Of a stretch of DNA of 64,000 nt, positions 8,296-18,188 are shown in pieces. This DNA is from Bryobacterales bacterium KBS 96 (GTDB lineage Bacteria; Acidobacteriota; Terriglobia; Bryobacterales; Bryobacteraceae). Position 1 is the stretch's first letter. Each line of letters starts with the position of its first letter. The DNA is taken from contig KB906767.1 in NCBI GenBank assembly GCA_000381625.1, positions 2,396,629 to 2,460,628 of the forward strand. Direction: 5' to 3'. The notes under the pieces are model-generated. The model saw only the letters and a list, made by a program, of their open reading frames with translations, had not been told where the DNA came from and ran no database searches. The position numbers were made by a program, and so were the translations under genes.

Positions 8296-9135
8296 TCACG
8301 CTGCGGCTTTGGCGTCCACTTCAAGAGCGGTGAGAATCTCGGCCGCTGTGGACTGAATGAACTGAAGGGAAGCGGAGAGCGTGGCGCGGTCGCCGTTGTA
8401 CAGCTTGATGTAATCGGCGGCGGCGGTGTTCGTATCGAGTCCGATGGCGTGGCAAACTACAAAAGCGACGGCTTCCGCCTCCGTCTCGCGAATGGTTTTT
8501 GTTGTTTCCACTCTGCGATCCGTGCGATGAAGTTTTTCATGCGACAGTTCATGAACTAGCGTCGAGAACTCCTCGGCGGCTGGAAGGTTCGGCAGCAGTG
8601 TGATGCGTCCGCCCCGCGAAACTCCCTTCGCCGGTGCAATCGAAGCGTCGTAGTCGAGGGTGATCGAGTGAGAACCAACTAAGGCTCTCAAGCGTTCCAG
8701 ATGTTGCGCTGGATTGCCTTTCACAGTGGTGAACTCCGGCAGATCCTGACCGTCCGTCTGCGCGATATCGAAAACATAGGTGCTGCGGAATCCGATAAGA
8801 TGCTTCGCTTGTTCGGCGGTGTTTTTGTCATCCTGCTGCTGCTGCTGATCAGCCTCTGCCTTGCGCTTGGATGTGATCGGCGCAAGAATCGCAATCCCTT
8901 TCTCTCCTTTCCGAACATGCCGGCCGAATCCGAGCCAGGCGCGAAAACCTGCAACATGCGTCGCGTCCGGCCGCTGCATGGCAATCAGCAGGCAATTCGT
9001 CCAGGAATACTTATGAAACCGGGCCATTACGTTCAGGTAAGCTGTGAGCGCTGCGCTGTTTCCGGCTTCGAGGGCTGCGGCGAGCATAGCGAGCGCGTTA
9101 GAAACGATTTCTGCGGTGGTGTTTTGGGTGTTCAT
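8296..9135 (-). CDS. ArdC-like antirestriction protein with zincin-type metallopeptidase domain
   Basis: About 279 residues. The ATG at 9135 is preferred because a GAAAGG ribosome site precedes it; a TTG seven codons earlier is possible. The N-terminal half (YSWTNCLLIAMQRPDATHVAG, FRAWLGFGRHVRKGEKGI) is the ArdC single-stranded-DNA-binding domain. The C-terminal half has HELSHEKLH, an HExxH zinc site with a following Glu in TEAEAVAFVVCHAIG, as in zincin-like ArdC peptidases. In conjugative plasmids ArdC binds incoming single strands and counters host restriction. Its presence suggests that this part of the window came from a conjugative element. Confidence 0.88.
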   Translation of the reverse strand: MNTQNTTAEIVSNALAMLAAALEAGNSAALTAYLNVMARFHKYSWTNCLLIAMQRPDATHVAGFRAWLGFGRHVRKGEKGIAILAPITSKRKAEADQQQQQDDKNTAEQAKHLIGFRSTYVFDIAQTDGQDLPEFTTVKGNPAQHLERLRALVGSHSITLDYDASIAPAKGVSRGGRITLLPNLPAAEEFSTLVHELSHEKLHRTDRRVETTKTIRETEAEAVAFVVCHAIGLDTNTAAADYIKLYNGDRATLSASLQFIQSTAAEILTALEVDAKAAA

Positions 9136-9774
9136 TGTGTTTTTGCCTTTCAACAAATGCCCCCGCGGCGGAGGGGTGAAAGACGCGACGAACGCCTTTC
9201 AAGCATTGGGGTAGGTGCCGGGCGGGGTACGCGAAAGTCACACATTTTGTTTTGCCGAGCGGTGTGGGCGAGGGGAAGTCAAAAGAAAATGTTGACGACG
9301 GGTCGCCCGGTGCGAATGCGACGAAAGAAAAGGCGTTCGTCGGGCTCTAAAATCCCGGAAGCCGGGGCATAACGATCAGACCGCTGCCAGATTTATTGGC
9401 AGAGCACCACGATGATCTCTTCGGGGACTTCCCACGCCTTGCAAGTGAATTCTGCGCGAGTTACTTCTTACGGCTATCGCCGGCCAGGCTCGTAACACAG
9501 AGGGGCTGGTTGGTTATCCCTGCAGCAATTAACGACGGAGGTGGGACAGCTCCGTAGATAAACACATCGCCGTCAGGCGACATCTATCGCCTGGTTGAAC
9601 TGCCACATATCAGGAACGCGCGTTCCCCGTCAACGTGACCGGCGTTCAACTTCCGAGTGGTCCGCTATCTGGAAATTTGGCGTAAATTGGGAACGGCAAC
9701 GGTGCCGGTAAGCACGCCCGATGTGTAGCGGCGCCACCTAATTTGCGCCCTTTCTACAATTGATTCCTCGCCAG
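9136..9774. other. Intergenic region upstream of ardC and the amidase gene
   Basis: About 640 bp with no convincing gene. The part nearest ardC is purine-rich and holds the inverted repeat listed separately. The remainder shows nothing recognisable apart from short AT-rich patches ahead of the amidase gene. Confidence 0.5.
9186..9342. repeat. Long-range inverted repeat upstream of ardC
   Basis: CGACGAACGCCTTTC at 9186-9200 is matched by GAAAAGGCGTTCGTCG at 9327-9342, its reverse complement with one extra A. The arms are 126 bp apart. This could be a paired binding site for a regulator, or a remnant of a mobile-element end. No function can be assigned. Confidence 0.4.
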
Positions 9775-11568
9775 ATGACAAAATCACGCCGCCGGTTCCT
9801 TCAAACATCCACCGCTGCACTGCTCACGACTGCCGCTGCTCCGTTCGCCACCGCTCAAGATACCAACCCGCCGCCGGGAGCCCCATCAGCGTTTAACACC
9901 AGTGCACCGGTGGGACCTGAGGTCTCAGCAGCAACCTTTGTCGAGACAGAGAAGCTTGTGCAGGTAACGTTGACCTCGCCCCAGCGTGCGATGGCTACCG
10001 CGAATTGGCGGACGTCCATGGCGCCGCTGTATGAACGGCGTACTGGCCCTCGCAAGGTAGCGCTTGAATCGGCGGTCGCGCCGGCGACATTGTGGAATCC
10101 TGCTCTGCCGGAGGTATCGAACCATCTTTCTGAGAATCGGTTCGTGGCAAGCAAGTTTGGACGGCTCAATCTGCCAGACGATGATGAGTCTATCGCCTAT
10201 GCGCCAGTAACGAGGCTTGCACAATGGATTCAGCAACGGCAGATTACGTCCGAGCGCCTCACGGAGATTTACCTAGAGCGGTTGGAACGCTTCAACCCCA
10301 AGCTGCGGTGTGTAATCACACTCACTCGCGATCGCGCACTTCAGCAAGCGAGAAACGCCGACCGCGAGATCGCCGCCAGGCAATATCGCGGACCGCTGCA
10401 TGGCATTCCATGGGGAGCGAAAGACCTGCTGGATACCGCAGGCATCCCAACTACCTATGGCGCCGAGTTCTTTCGCAATCGGATACCGGCACAGGACGCT
10501 GTCGTTGTCCAACGTCTGGATCAAGCCGGGGCGGTATTGGTGGCCAAGCTGAGTTTAGGCGCACTCGCGCTGAACGATATTTGGTTTGGCGGCCAGACGA
10601 TGAATCCGTGGTTGATTGAGGAAGGCTCTTCGGGCTCGAGCGCTGGACCGGGTGCAGCTACAGCCGCTGGACTCGTCGGCTTCTCCATTGGCAGCGAAAC
10701 CGGAGGCAGCATTGTTAGTCCCAGCATGCGGTGCGGCGTAACCGGCCTGCGCCCGACGTTCGGGCGTGTCCCGCGAACAGGCGCGATGACGCTCTGCTGG
10801 TCGCTTGACAAACTCGGCCCGATGACACGTTCAGTCGAAGACGCCATGCTGGTGCTGAATGCGATTTCGGGACCAGACTCGGGCGACTTGTCGAGCGTGC
10901 CAAGTCGGCTCGACTACGACTATACGGCAGGTATCAAGGGTATACGCGTCGGCTACATCCCGGGCTGGATGAAAGAGAATCCTGCGACGGACGTGGACCG
11001 GATGGCTTTGGAGACCGTTCGAAAACTCGGAATGACGCCGGTTGAGGTTCACATCCCTGATTGGCCTTATGATTCACTGCAAATCATTCTGTTTTCAGAA
11101 GCCGCCGCGGCGTTTGAGCAGGAAACCCTGCATGGGTTGATGGACCAGCTGAGAATGCAGGTCCCGGATGCATGGCCAAATCAATTTCGTGAATCGCGTT
11201 TTCTATCGGCGGTCGATTTGGTTCAGGCCGATCGTTTCCGACGGAAAGTGGCACAAGAGATGGCGCGCGTATTCTCTGAGATAGATCTTCTTCTGGTCCC
11301 CTCGCTGCGCGACGAGATGCTCACCATTACGAACTTCACCGGGCATCCTTCGCTGACATTGCGCGCAGGTTTTGTCAAAGTATCCGAAGCGCGAAGTGAT
11401 TGGGCGCCGGACCCGGCCCATCCGCTACCGAAGTTCTCGCCGCCCAGGCGCGTACCGCATGGAGTAACGCTGATCGGACGCCTGTTTGACGAGGGAACAC
11501 TGGGGCGCGCGGGAGTTGCTTTAGAACGCGAATTTCGTGTGAGTGCCGAGCGGCCACCAGGTTTCTAA
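9775..11568 (+). CDS. Tat-exported amidase (amidase signature family)
   Basis: About 597 residues from the ATG at 9775 (MTKSRRRFLQTST); an upstream TTG at 9760 is less likely. The leader has a twin-arginine motif SRRRFLQ and a hydrophobic stretch ending AAPFATAQ, so Tat export is likely. The amidase signature fold shows the catalytic Lys in WGAKDLLDTAG, the Gly/Ser-rich loop EGSSGSSAGPGAATAAG and the nucleophile region SIGSETGGSIVSP, completing the Ser-cisSer-Lys triad. Similar proteins hydrolyse amides outside the cytoplasm. It is unlikely to be a GatA subunit because it is exported, has a long N-terminal extension and has no gatB/C neighbours. Substrate is unknown. Confidence 0.87.
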   Translation: MTKSRRRFLQTSTAALLTTAAAPFATAQDTNPPPGAPSAFNTSAPVGPEVSAATFVETEKLVQVTLTSPQRAMATANWRTSMAPLYERRTGPRKVALESAVAPATLWNPALPEVSNHLSENRFVASKFGRLNLPDDDESIAYAPVTRLAQWIQQRQITSERLTEIYLERLERFNPKLRCVITLTRDRALQQARNADREIAARQYRGPLHGIPWGAKDLLDTAGIPTTYGAEFFRNRIPAQDAVVVQRLDQAGAVLVAKLSLGALALNDIWFGGQTMNPWLIEEGSSGSSAGPGAATAAGLVGFSIGSETGGSIVSPSMRCGVTGLRPTFGRVPRTGAMTLCWSLDKLGPMTRSVEDAMLVLNAISGPDSGDLSSVPSRLDYDYTAGIKGIRVGYIPGWMKENPATDVDRMALETVRKLGMTPVEVHIPDWPYDSLQIILFSEAAAAFEQETLHGLMDQLRMQVPDAWPNQFRESRFLSAVDLVQADRFRRKVAQEMARVFSEIDLLLVPSLRDEMLTITNFTGHPSLTLRAGFVKVSEARSDWAPDPAHPLPKFSPPRRVPHGVTLIGRLFDEGTLGRAGVALEREFRVSAERPPGF

Positions 11569-12034
11569 AGATGTGCAGCAGCACCTACCAAAAGAACGTT
11601 ATTGATCAGCGGTGAACGCTAAGAGGACCCTAAATGATATCCCGGTCCGTTCCTGGCCTTTTGCCTACAATGGCGGTTCCGAGCAGATAGTCGGCAATCC
11701 GTCAATTGAAGCTTGAATCGGCAAAGCCGGCAAGCAATGTCCATGTAGCGCGTCATCCTGCTCTATGTGGAGACTACACACCGTATTCGTAAACCCTTGG
11801 CGACAACTCGCGTTCGATGTACCGGTTGTTTTCGAGTGCCCGACGGCTCGTCCGTCGAGTAGCAGCAGTATTCGCTGGCGGCTTCGCCGAGTCAGCGCCT
11901 TTTGGTATAGTATGAACCGCAATTCAGGTTGCAACCTGTCCGCGGAAAGGGAATATCCCGCCTGAATCAATTCACGGTCTTGAACTTCTCTTTCTGCCCG
12001 TGCTGCGGACACCGGGCCAGAAAAGGAGAAGTGT
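11569..12034. other. Intergenic region before the ankyrin gene
   Basis: About 466 bp with no supported gene. A TATAGT hexamer in TTTTGGTATAGTATG near 11905-11915 could be a -10 element for the ankyrin gene, with no clear -35. An AAGGAGAA ribosome site lies just before the ankyrin ATG. Nothing else was recognised. Confidence 0.4.
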
Positions 12035-13501
12035 ATGTCTCGTGAGCTGCCGTCAAAACCCAACCTCGAGTACCTCCGGAAACAGGCCAAGTCACTACAA
12101 CGGTCCGTACCGGGCCGCAAATTGTCAGATGCTCAGCAGCTTGTTGCTAATGACTATGGTTTCGCGTCCTGGGCGAAGCTGAAGTCGTTCGTTCTTCAGC
12201 AACAACTTTCCCCCGCCGAAGCATTGAAGCTCGCAGTCTGCGATAGCAACGCTCAAGCTGTAGAAGACGTCCTCAACAGATATGCCGAACTGAGGGCCAT
12301 CATCGATGAACCTTTGCCGGGCTACGGCTTCGGACAACACGCGCTATTTGCGGCCGTGCAGCGAAGTGACCGGGCGACCATCGACATCCTGCTTCGATTC
12401 GGGGCGAACATAACAAAGCGGACTGAATGGTGGGCAGGCGGATTCGGTGTGCTCGATGACTGCGATCCGTCGCTGGCTGACTTCTTGATTGAGCGCGGGG
12501 CCGAGCTAGATGCGCATTCGGCGGCGCGTTTGTGCCGGATCAAAGAACTCCAGAGATTCATCGCCGTCGACCCAGCGGTGGTGCACGCTCGTGGTGGAGA
12601 CGGCCAGACTCCCCTGCACTTCGCGTCCAGCGTGGCCGTCGCGGAAGTGTTGCTTGCTGCTGGTGCCGATATGAACGCGCTCGACGTGGATCATGAATCC
12701 ATGCCTGCACAGTATATGCTCCGAGTCGAGCAGAGGCGCCATTACCCACGAGATCGCCAGAGCGTAGCTCGCCATCTGATTCAGAAAGGATGTAAAACCG
12801 ATCTGCTCATGGCAGCGGCGCTGGGCAACTTAGAACTCGTGCGCGAGCATCTTGAGCGCGACGCCGGTTGCATCTACATGACCGTGTCGGGCGAATGGTT
12901 CCCAATGCGGGATCCTCGTGCCGGCGGCACCATCTACATCTGGCAATTGGGACGCAATCGCACGGCGCACACAGTAGCGCGCGAGTTCGGTCATGAGAAG
13001 GTGTTTGACTTCCTGCTTGCGCACACCCCCGAGGACCTTAAGATAAAACTCGCGTGCGAACTGGGCGACTTCGATACATTTCGCCGCGCTCTCGCAGAGA
13101 AACCAGACTTTGTCTCCACGCTTTCGGACGACATGGCCAGAAAGGTGCCCGAGGCGGCCCAGGGCAACAATGTTCAGGCAGTCCGCCTGATGCTGGAAGC
13201 GGGCTGGCCGGTGGACACTCCGGGCGAAATGGGCGCCACTGCGCTGCATTGGGCGGCTTTCAACGGCAATTCGGAGATGACGGCTGACATCCTGCGATTC
13301 GGTCCTGCGCTTGAGCTCAAGTCGGCGGAATATCCGGGTACTGCCTTATCGTGGGCCGTTTACGCATCGGGGAATGGGTGGCGGCGCGACAGCGGTGACT
13401 TCGTTGGAACGGTTCGCCTGCTCCTGCAAGCCGGCGCAATCGTGCCGCCTGATGCAGAAGATTTGGAACCTAGTGACTCTGTCCTGGAGCTTCTGCCATG
13501 A
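12035..13501 (+). CDS. Ankyrin-repeat protein
   Basis: A 488-residue cytoplasmic protein. It opens with SRELPSKPNLEYLRKQAKSL and YGFASWAKLKSFV, a leader module repeatedly found in front of ankyrin repeats in soil bacteria. Ankyrin units follow, with cores such as GYGFGQHALFAAVQRSD, DGQTPLHFASSVAVAEVLLAAGAD and MGATALHWAAFNGNSEMTADILR. The repeats probably form an extended protein-binding surface; the partner is unknown. A strong AAGGAGAA ribosome site precedes the ATG. The stop overlaps the next gene by 4 bp, so a small membrane protein is made with it. Confidence 0.88.
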   Translation: MSRELPSKPNLEYLRKQAKSLQRSVPGRKLSDAQQLVANDYGFASWAKLKSFVLQQQLSPAEALKLAVCDSNAQAVEDVLNRYAELRAIIDEPLPGYGFGQHALFAAVQRSDRATIDILLRFGANITKRTEWWAGGFGVLDDCDPSLADFLIERGAELDAHSAARLCRIKELQRFIAVDPAVVHARGGDGQTPLHFASSVAVAEVLLAAGADMNALDVDHESMPAQYMLRVEQRRHYPRDRQSVARHLIQKGCKTDLLMAAALGNLELVREHLERDAGCIYMTVSGEWFPMRDPRAGGTIYIWQLGRNRTAHTVAREFGHEKVFDFLLAHTPEDLKIKLACELGDFDTFRRALAEKPDFVSTLSDDMARKVPEAAQGNNVQAVRLMLEAGWPVDTPGEMGATALHWAAFNGNSEMTADILRFGPALELKSAEYPGTALSWAVYASGNGWRRDSGDFVGTVRLLLQAGAIVPPDAEDLEPSDSVLELLP

Positions 13502-13812
13502 AACCCATGCCAGCCGTGTTTGCGATCGCGGTGCTTTATATCGTCGTAGGATCAGGAGGATTCGTCAGTCATTTTCCGCATCACTGGCAAAGCGAGGATA
13601 TCCTAATCGAAGTCACAGAATTGGTGGCAGTCACCTGCGGGGTGTTTCTGCTCCGCCGGAAGAACTGGGCTCGTTGGCTGGCGATTGCGTGGATGGCGCT
13701 TCACGTGGCGATTAGCTTCCCCGTCACAACCCAAGTCGCGATCCATCTATCGTTTCTCATTGTGATCGCCTGGGCACTGTTCCGCTCTCCTACCCGAGGC
13801 TATTTTTGTTAG
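13498..13812 (+). CDS. Small membrane protein coupled to the ankyrin gene
   Basis: A 104-residue protein with four likely membrane helices: AVFAIAVLYIVVGSGG, ITELVAVTCGVFLL-type, WARWLAIAWMALHVAIS and IHLSFLIVIAWALF. No family could be named. Its ATG overlaps the ankyrin stop (ATGA), suggesting translational coupling and perhaps a membrane anchor or partner for that protein, which is inference. Confidence 0.65.
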   Translation: MKPMPAVFAIAVLYIVVGSGGFVSHFPHHWQSEDILIEVTELVAVTCGVFLLRRKNWARWLAIAWMALHVAISFPVTTQVAIHLSFLIVIAWALFRSPTRGYFC

Positions 13813-14007
13813 CCAGATTCGGGACGGATCGGGAGGACTCGAATGCACTTCTTCCCAATTAGCGATCGCATGACGGGCAACCCGGAAAGTGACTTGGCGT
13901 AAGCAGACTTGCGAGTACAAATCTCGTTGGGTGCGTTGTAGCCCGTCCGACTAATTAAATACCGGCAGAATTCTTCGCGTGCAGGGATGGGCAGGTGTGT
14001 TGACGGC

Positions 14008-15339
14008 TTATTTCGCCGCGGGCGCGAGTGGCTGCAGATACCTCTTCTTTAATTTCAAGACAACGCCTGCGTTGCGATCTGCGGCTTCGCTTACCCTGTA
14101 TTCAGCGGCGGCTCCAATCACCTGGGCGATTTCGGAAGGCGTGAGTTTGTAATCCTCGGCAAGCCAGGCTGCCATGTCGCTGGTAGCTTCTTTGAAGGCG
14201 TCATCGAGCGAGCCGTCGAGCCCCATGCTGATGATCGCGTCATCCGTTTCGATACGGGGGTCACCGATACGCTTATTGGGAATGACGTCGACCCTGAGTT
14301 CAACGTCCATTGAGGTTTCCAGTGCGTTGCCGTTGATTTCCCCGTCTCCCTGCGCGGCATGTCCATCACCGACGTAAAGCAATGCACCGGGGTTCGAAAC
14401 ACGTAGATAGACGGTTGCACCTTCGCCAACTTCGTTGAAATCCATGTTGCCGCCGTAGAAGCCGGAGTCGCCGGTGCCTGGCGCGGCCCCCGAGATGCTC
14501 GGCGCGGCAGCAATGCAACCGAGCATCGGCTTTAGCGGAATGCGAAAATGCGCCAAATGCGCGCTAGGCTTTTCCGGCGACGCCGTGCCGCTTGCGAGGT
14601 CAAGATGCCATCGAGCTTCCTTACCAACGTCTTTCATTTTGGCCGCCAGGTCGGAGTTAAGGCTGCGATCGACAAGGGAATCATCGCTGCTGGCCCAATC
14701 GCGATTGAGGCGAAGTTTGTTGATGTGCACGACCAGCACGTCGCCAGGCATGGCGCCCTCGATGTAAAACGGCCCCGTCTCCGGATTTCCGCCCGCAACG
14801 CGGCGGATATTGTTTTCATCAGTGCCGCCGGCATCCACGGTGGTGGTGTGGATCGTATCGCCAGGCGCGACCGTTAGAACAGGCTTGTTGAGCGCGGAGA
14901 ACTGTCGGTAGAACACGGCGGGTGTGAAATCGTGGCGCTGAGGTGCGCGGTGTTCCAACGGCGGAGCGGGTTTTGCCATGAGTGAGAACGTGTACGGATG
15001 GTCCCGATTAGCGGCGTCAGTAGCGACCATCGTTCCCGTCAGGATTCGTTGGGCGAACGTGCCCCGGACCTCGAAAGTGTCCTTCTTTTCGTTGCGTGCC
15101 ACGAAGTGAATGGTGCTGTCACTTACGGTGCCTTCGAGTTTGTCGCCATTGAGCTCACCAGTGAGCTTTGAGCCGTTCTGCTCGAGCTGCAGCCGCATGT
15201 AGCGAGGGGTGCCGAAGAAGTCCTGAGTGACGATCCAACGGCCACTCAATGAGGGCGTTTGTGCAAAAGTAGCGAGACAAACGGAAGTAAGCAGACAGGC
15301 CGAAATGATTGTGCTGTTCACGCGTATTCTCCTGGGCAT
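14008..15339 (-). CDS. Secreted acetamidase/formamidase family protein
   Basis: 443 residues from the ATG at 15339 (MPRRIRVNSTI). The open frame extends further upstream, but that part is the dispersed repeat at 15445-15586, not protein. A signal peptide (IISACLLTSVCLATFAQ) is followed by a lipocalin-like strand region (residues ~25-110, SGRWIVTQDFFGTPRYM) and then the FmdA/AmdA domain: FYIEGAMPGDVLVVHI, MLGCIAAAP, GNMDFNEVGEGATVYLRV and GDGHAAQGDGEINGNALE. The last motif is characteristic of formamidase/acetamidase. It probably hydrolyses a short amide in the periplasm. The extra N-terminal beta domain is common in secreted versions. Confidence 0.88.
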   Translation of the reverse strand: MPRRIRVNSTIISACLLTSVCLATFAQTPSLSGRWIVTQDFFGTPRYMRLQLEQNGSKLTGELNGDKLEGTVSDSTIHFVARNEKKDTFEVRGTFAQRILTGTMVATDAANRDHPYTFSLMAKPAPPLEHRAPQRHDFTPAVFYRQFSALNKPVLTVAPGDTIHTTTVDAGGTDENNIRRVAGGNPETGPFYIEGAMPGDVLVVHINKLRLNRDWASSDDSLVDRSLNSDLAAKMKDVGKEARWHLDLASGTASPEKPSAHLAHFRIPLKPMLGCIAAAPSISGAAPGTGDSGFYGGNMDFNEVGEGATVYLRVSNPGALLYVGDGHAAQGDGEINGNALETSMDVELRVDVIPNKRIGDPRIETDDAIISMGLDGSLDDAFKEATSDMAAWLAEDYKLTPSEIAQVIGAAAEYRVSEAADRNAGVVLKLKKRYLQPLAPAAK

Positions 15340-15444
15340 TGCGTCCGATTTGGGCGAGCAGGGCAGAGCTATGCTCCATGATCTGTACGCGAATTCTTGC
15401 GTGAAGGTTCCCAATTCTGGCGCGATTAGCAACATGGGTCGCGT

Positions 15445-15586
15445 GAGGCTCGGTCCAGAGTCTGCTTTCCCGCTGATCGGATTAAACTCCAGAAATGCCG
15501 TCGAGGTCACGAGTCCACCGATTCCAAACGCGGTGCCGGCTTCGGGCCCTAATCTGGCCCAACTACCGGTTTGCCGACGATCCTGG
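15445..15586 (-). repeat. 142-bp dispersed repeat, copy A (inverted relative to copy B)
   Basis: The minus strand here is nearly identical to the plus strand of 18901-19044. In the core from the GTAGTTGGG block to the GAGCCTC end only one substitution was noticed; the first ~30 bp differ by small indels. It lies between the formamidase gene and a divergent membrane-protein gene. Both copies have an open frame, but this is more likely a dispersed non-coding repeat than a protein fragment. Confidence 0.75.
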
Positions 15587-15592
15587 AAGTGA

Positions 15593-16294
15593 GTGAGCAC
15601 GGCACGCCAGGCAACTTGGCGTGACATGAGGCAATTTGCATCCGGGCGGGAGTGCGAGATACTTTCTAAGTTGCGATCAAACACGTTTACGCGCTCTCAT
15701 CGTGCGCCGTTACTACTGCTGCTCTGCTGTTTAAGCCCGATTTCGGCGAGAGCCGATGCGGGGATACCGATGATTGCGATTGCCTATCCTGCAATCCTCT
15801 TTCTCATCATTCCTGTTATCGCTGTCGAAGCCGCATATTTGCGCTTAAGGTTGCGAACTGGGTGGAAGAACACGCTCGGTGCTGTTGCAAAGGCGAACGC
15901 GATAACTATGCTTCTCGGCTTTCCTCTTGCTTGGCTCATCCTGTTCCTGCTGGAACTGGCGATATGGGGCGTAGCTGATTGGAGCGGCCTGTTGAAGCAC
16001 TTCGAACGGTCTCCTGGAAGCCAGTTAGCCACTCTGCTCGCGACTGTGATAAGTTCACCCTGGCTGGGACCAGGCACGGGAGAGACTTGGCCGATCTTGG
16101 TTGCATTCAGCGTTCTTTTGATTCCGTCTTTTTTCCTTTCCGCGTACGTAGAGAGCGTTTTGCTGGATCGCCTCGGCTGGCTTCTTTGCGAAAGACCTAG
16201 CACACCGTCGGTGTGGCGGGCGAACGCACTCTCATACATTTTCCTGGGCTTGGCGGGATGTGCGTTGGTGTGGTATCAGCTACGAAGATTTTGA
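15593..16294 (+). CDS. Predicted integral membrane protein of unknown family
   Basis: Up to 233 residues; internal starts such as the ATG at 15626 are equally plausible, since the first codons border the dispersed repeat. After a basic N terminus there is a signal-like helix (APLLLLLCCLSPISARA), then hydrophobic segments MIAIAYPAILFLIIPVIAVEAAYL, AITMLLGFPLAWLILFLLELAIWG, LVAFSVLLIPSFFLSAYVES and LSYIFLGLAGCALVWYQL. This gives four or five membrane passes. No known family was recognised and no partner is evident nearby. Confidence 0.6.
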   Translation: MSTARQATWRDMRQFASGRECEILSKLRSNTFTRSHRAPLLLLLCCLSPISARADAGIPMIAIAYPAILFLIIPVIAVEAAYLRLRLRTGWKNTLGAVAKANAITMLLGFPLAWLILFLLELAIWGVADWSGLLKHFERSPGSQLATLLATVISSPWLGPGTGETWPILVAFSVLLIPSFFLSAYVESVLLDRLGWLLCERPSTPSVWRANALSYIFLGLAGCALVWYQLRRF

Positions 16295-16434
16295 ACCTCT
16301 TCGTCCACCCGTCCGGTAAGTAGGAAAGCAACCGTGGTGCGTATTCGCTATCAACCGGGATAGCTCCCGAAGGACGTATAACCTGGAAATTGGTGTGAGC
16401 AAGATCGATTTGCGGTTGGGAGGACCGCGAATCG

Positions 16435-17410
16435 ATGCGAAAGCAGCACCCGAGAAAGAAACGCCGTACGCCGCCAAAGACAGTCTTGCGGTTGCCAGAT
16501 CTGGATCAGGGGAAATCTGCAGTTCTAAACAGCCTCACCTCTGCCGATGCTCAACGCGGATATCGGCATGCGATTGACGAGTTCGTGGAGTGGTACTGTT
16601 CCGAACCGCGGCTCTCATTCAACCGGACGATTGTATTGCGCTACCGTATTCACCTCGAAGCCCGCAAGCTCGCGCCGGGCACCATCAACCTGCGATTAGG
16701 TGCCGTGCGCCGGCTGGCGTACAAGGCTTCCGATTGCGGCCTCCTCAGTGCTGACCTAGCTGCTGGGATACGCCGAGTGAAAGGTGTGAAGAAGATTGGT
16801 GTTCGACTCGGGAACTGGCTCCTACCGGATCAGGCCATGGCACTGCTCGAGGCTCCGGATCCCGAGACCATGAAAGGCAAACGGGACTTGACGTTGTTGG
16901 CCATACTTGTCGCCTGCGGGTTGCGACGGCACGAGGCCGTTGAGTTGAACGTCTTGGACCTGCAGCAGCGGGAGGGCCACTGGGCGATCGTCGACCTGAT
17001 CGGCAAGGCCCTCACATATTCGGACCATTCCGGTGCCGGATTGGGTGAAGAATTTGGTGGACGATTGGCTGCACTCGGCCGGTGTCTCGAACGGGAAGAT
17101 ATTTAGGCGTGTGACGCGAGCAGGCACCGTATGGGGAAGCGGATTAAGCGAAAAAGTCGTTTGGCATGTCGTTAGACAGTATGCGAGAAGAGCCGGCATT
17201 GATAAACTTGCGCCGCACGATCTCCGGCGGACTTGCGCGCTGCTCTGCCATCAGGCCGGCGGTGAACTCGACCAGATTCAGTTTCTCCTTGGACACGTGT
17301 CGATTCAGACGACCGAGAGATATCTTGGCTGCAAGCAGCGGATTTCCAACGCCGTTAACGATCGGATCGGCATCCAGCCTAAACATCGAACGTGTTCGGA
17401 CGCGCCATAG
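16435..17410 (+). pseudogene. Tyrosine recombinase/integrase, frameshifted
   Basis: Frame one (to about 17010) holds the core-binding domain (RGYRHAIDEFVEWYCSEP, APGTINLRLGAVRRLAYKA) and the first catalytic Arg in VACGLRRHEAVELN. The second frame continues with IRTIPVPDWVKNLVDDW, the HDLRRTCALLCHQAG box (His and second Arg), LGHVSIQTTERYLG (second His and the nucleophile Tyr). The break near 17003-17022 shows several small changes, net +1, so it is probably a real mutation and not a single read error. An intact version would cut and join attachment sites. No attachment site was identified. Confidence 0.8.
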
Positions 17411-17513
17411 ACGGGTGTCGATAATCCAGGGCTCAACCGCCGACATTGCTCGTACACGCCAACTTTCTGGTCTATATACAGAAGAGAAGCACGCGAAAGG
17501 GATACTGGGGTTG

Positions 17514-17771
17514 ATGATCGCCAGATCGAATGACGCTTACGTTGCCGCGCACAAGCATTCAGTTAGGCATCGAGCGGAGTTGGAAGCCAGCACTACATGT
17601 GGGTGCTTCTATTGCCTGAGGATATTCTCGCCGTCCGAAATCACGGAATGGATTGATGACGGGCAAACAGCGTTGTGTCCGCATTGTCCGGTTGATTCTG
17701 TTATCGGCTCGGCATCGGGATACCCGATCACGCCCGAGTTCCTGAAACTCATGCACGACTTTTGGTTCTGA
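17514..17771 (+). CDS. Small cysteine-containing cytoplasmic protein
   Basis: An 85-residue protein from the ATG at 17514 (MIARSNDAYVAAHKHS). It contains CGCFYCLRIFSPSEITEWIDDG and ALCPHCPVDSVIG, two CxxC pairs that could bind zinc. The ending TPEFLKLMHDFWF is conserved in many short hypothetical proteins that carry this same CFYC...CPxC layout. Function is unknown. It lies 100 bp downstream of the dead integrase. Confidence 0.7.
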   Translation: MIARSNDAYVAAHKHSVRHRAELEASTTCGCFYCLRIFSPSEITEWIDDGQTALCPHCPVDSVIGSASGYPITPEFLKLMHDFWF

Positions 17772-18188
17772 GATGTGTGCAGTTCGCTGGAACGCGGACG
17801 AACGACGAAGACACGGCTGCCGAGATGCCGTCGTATTCGGCGAGTTGCCGGATTCCCGAATATCGGCTAAGCGCGGGCGACGGCGTGTCGTTATCCTCAA
17901 AATGACCTACTCAGTAGATGCATGACGCAATTTCCAAGCGTCTGGGAGACACTAAGGCACTACCCTTTAGCAGTCTCGACACGATGGCCCCCGCTTCGAG
18001 GCCACCGAACTACGCGATCAAAGGATCCTGTAGAAGCTCACCCACCTCCTCCTAGGAGCGTGTGTTGTAGGCGATCGTGAAGCTGTCAATGCCTTCGCAG
18101 TTTGCGATTCGGTGGGGCCAAAGGGATGATCGGGATGATCCTTGGAGTGATGCTGTTGAAGTGTATTCTCGCTGGAGAGAGTGGAGAT
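17772..18188. other. Intergenic region upstream of greB
   Basis: About 417 bp without a supported gene. Near 18047-18060 CCTCCTCCTAGGAGCG gives a short self-complementary stretch (CTCCTAGGAG). A GGAG ribosome site precedes greB. Nothing else was identified. Confidence 0.4.

Noticed and set aside
8701-9372. Plus-strand open frame of 223 codons
   Set aside because: Mostly antisense to ardC; composition is not protein-like.
15340-15684. N-terminal extension of the formamidase frame
   Set aside because: It overlaps the dispersed repeat and lies before a good signal peptide; the same translated string occurs at copy B, so it is repeat sequence and not protein.
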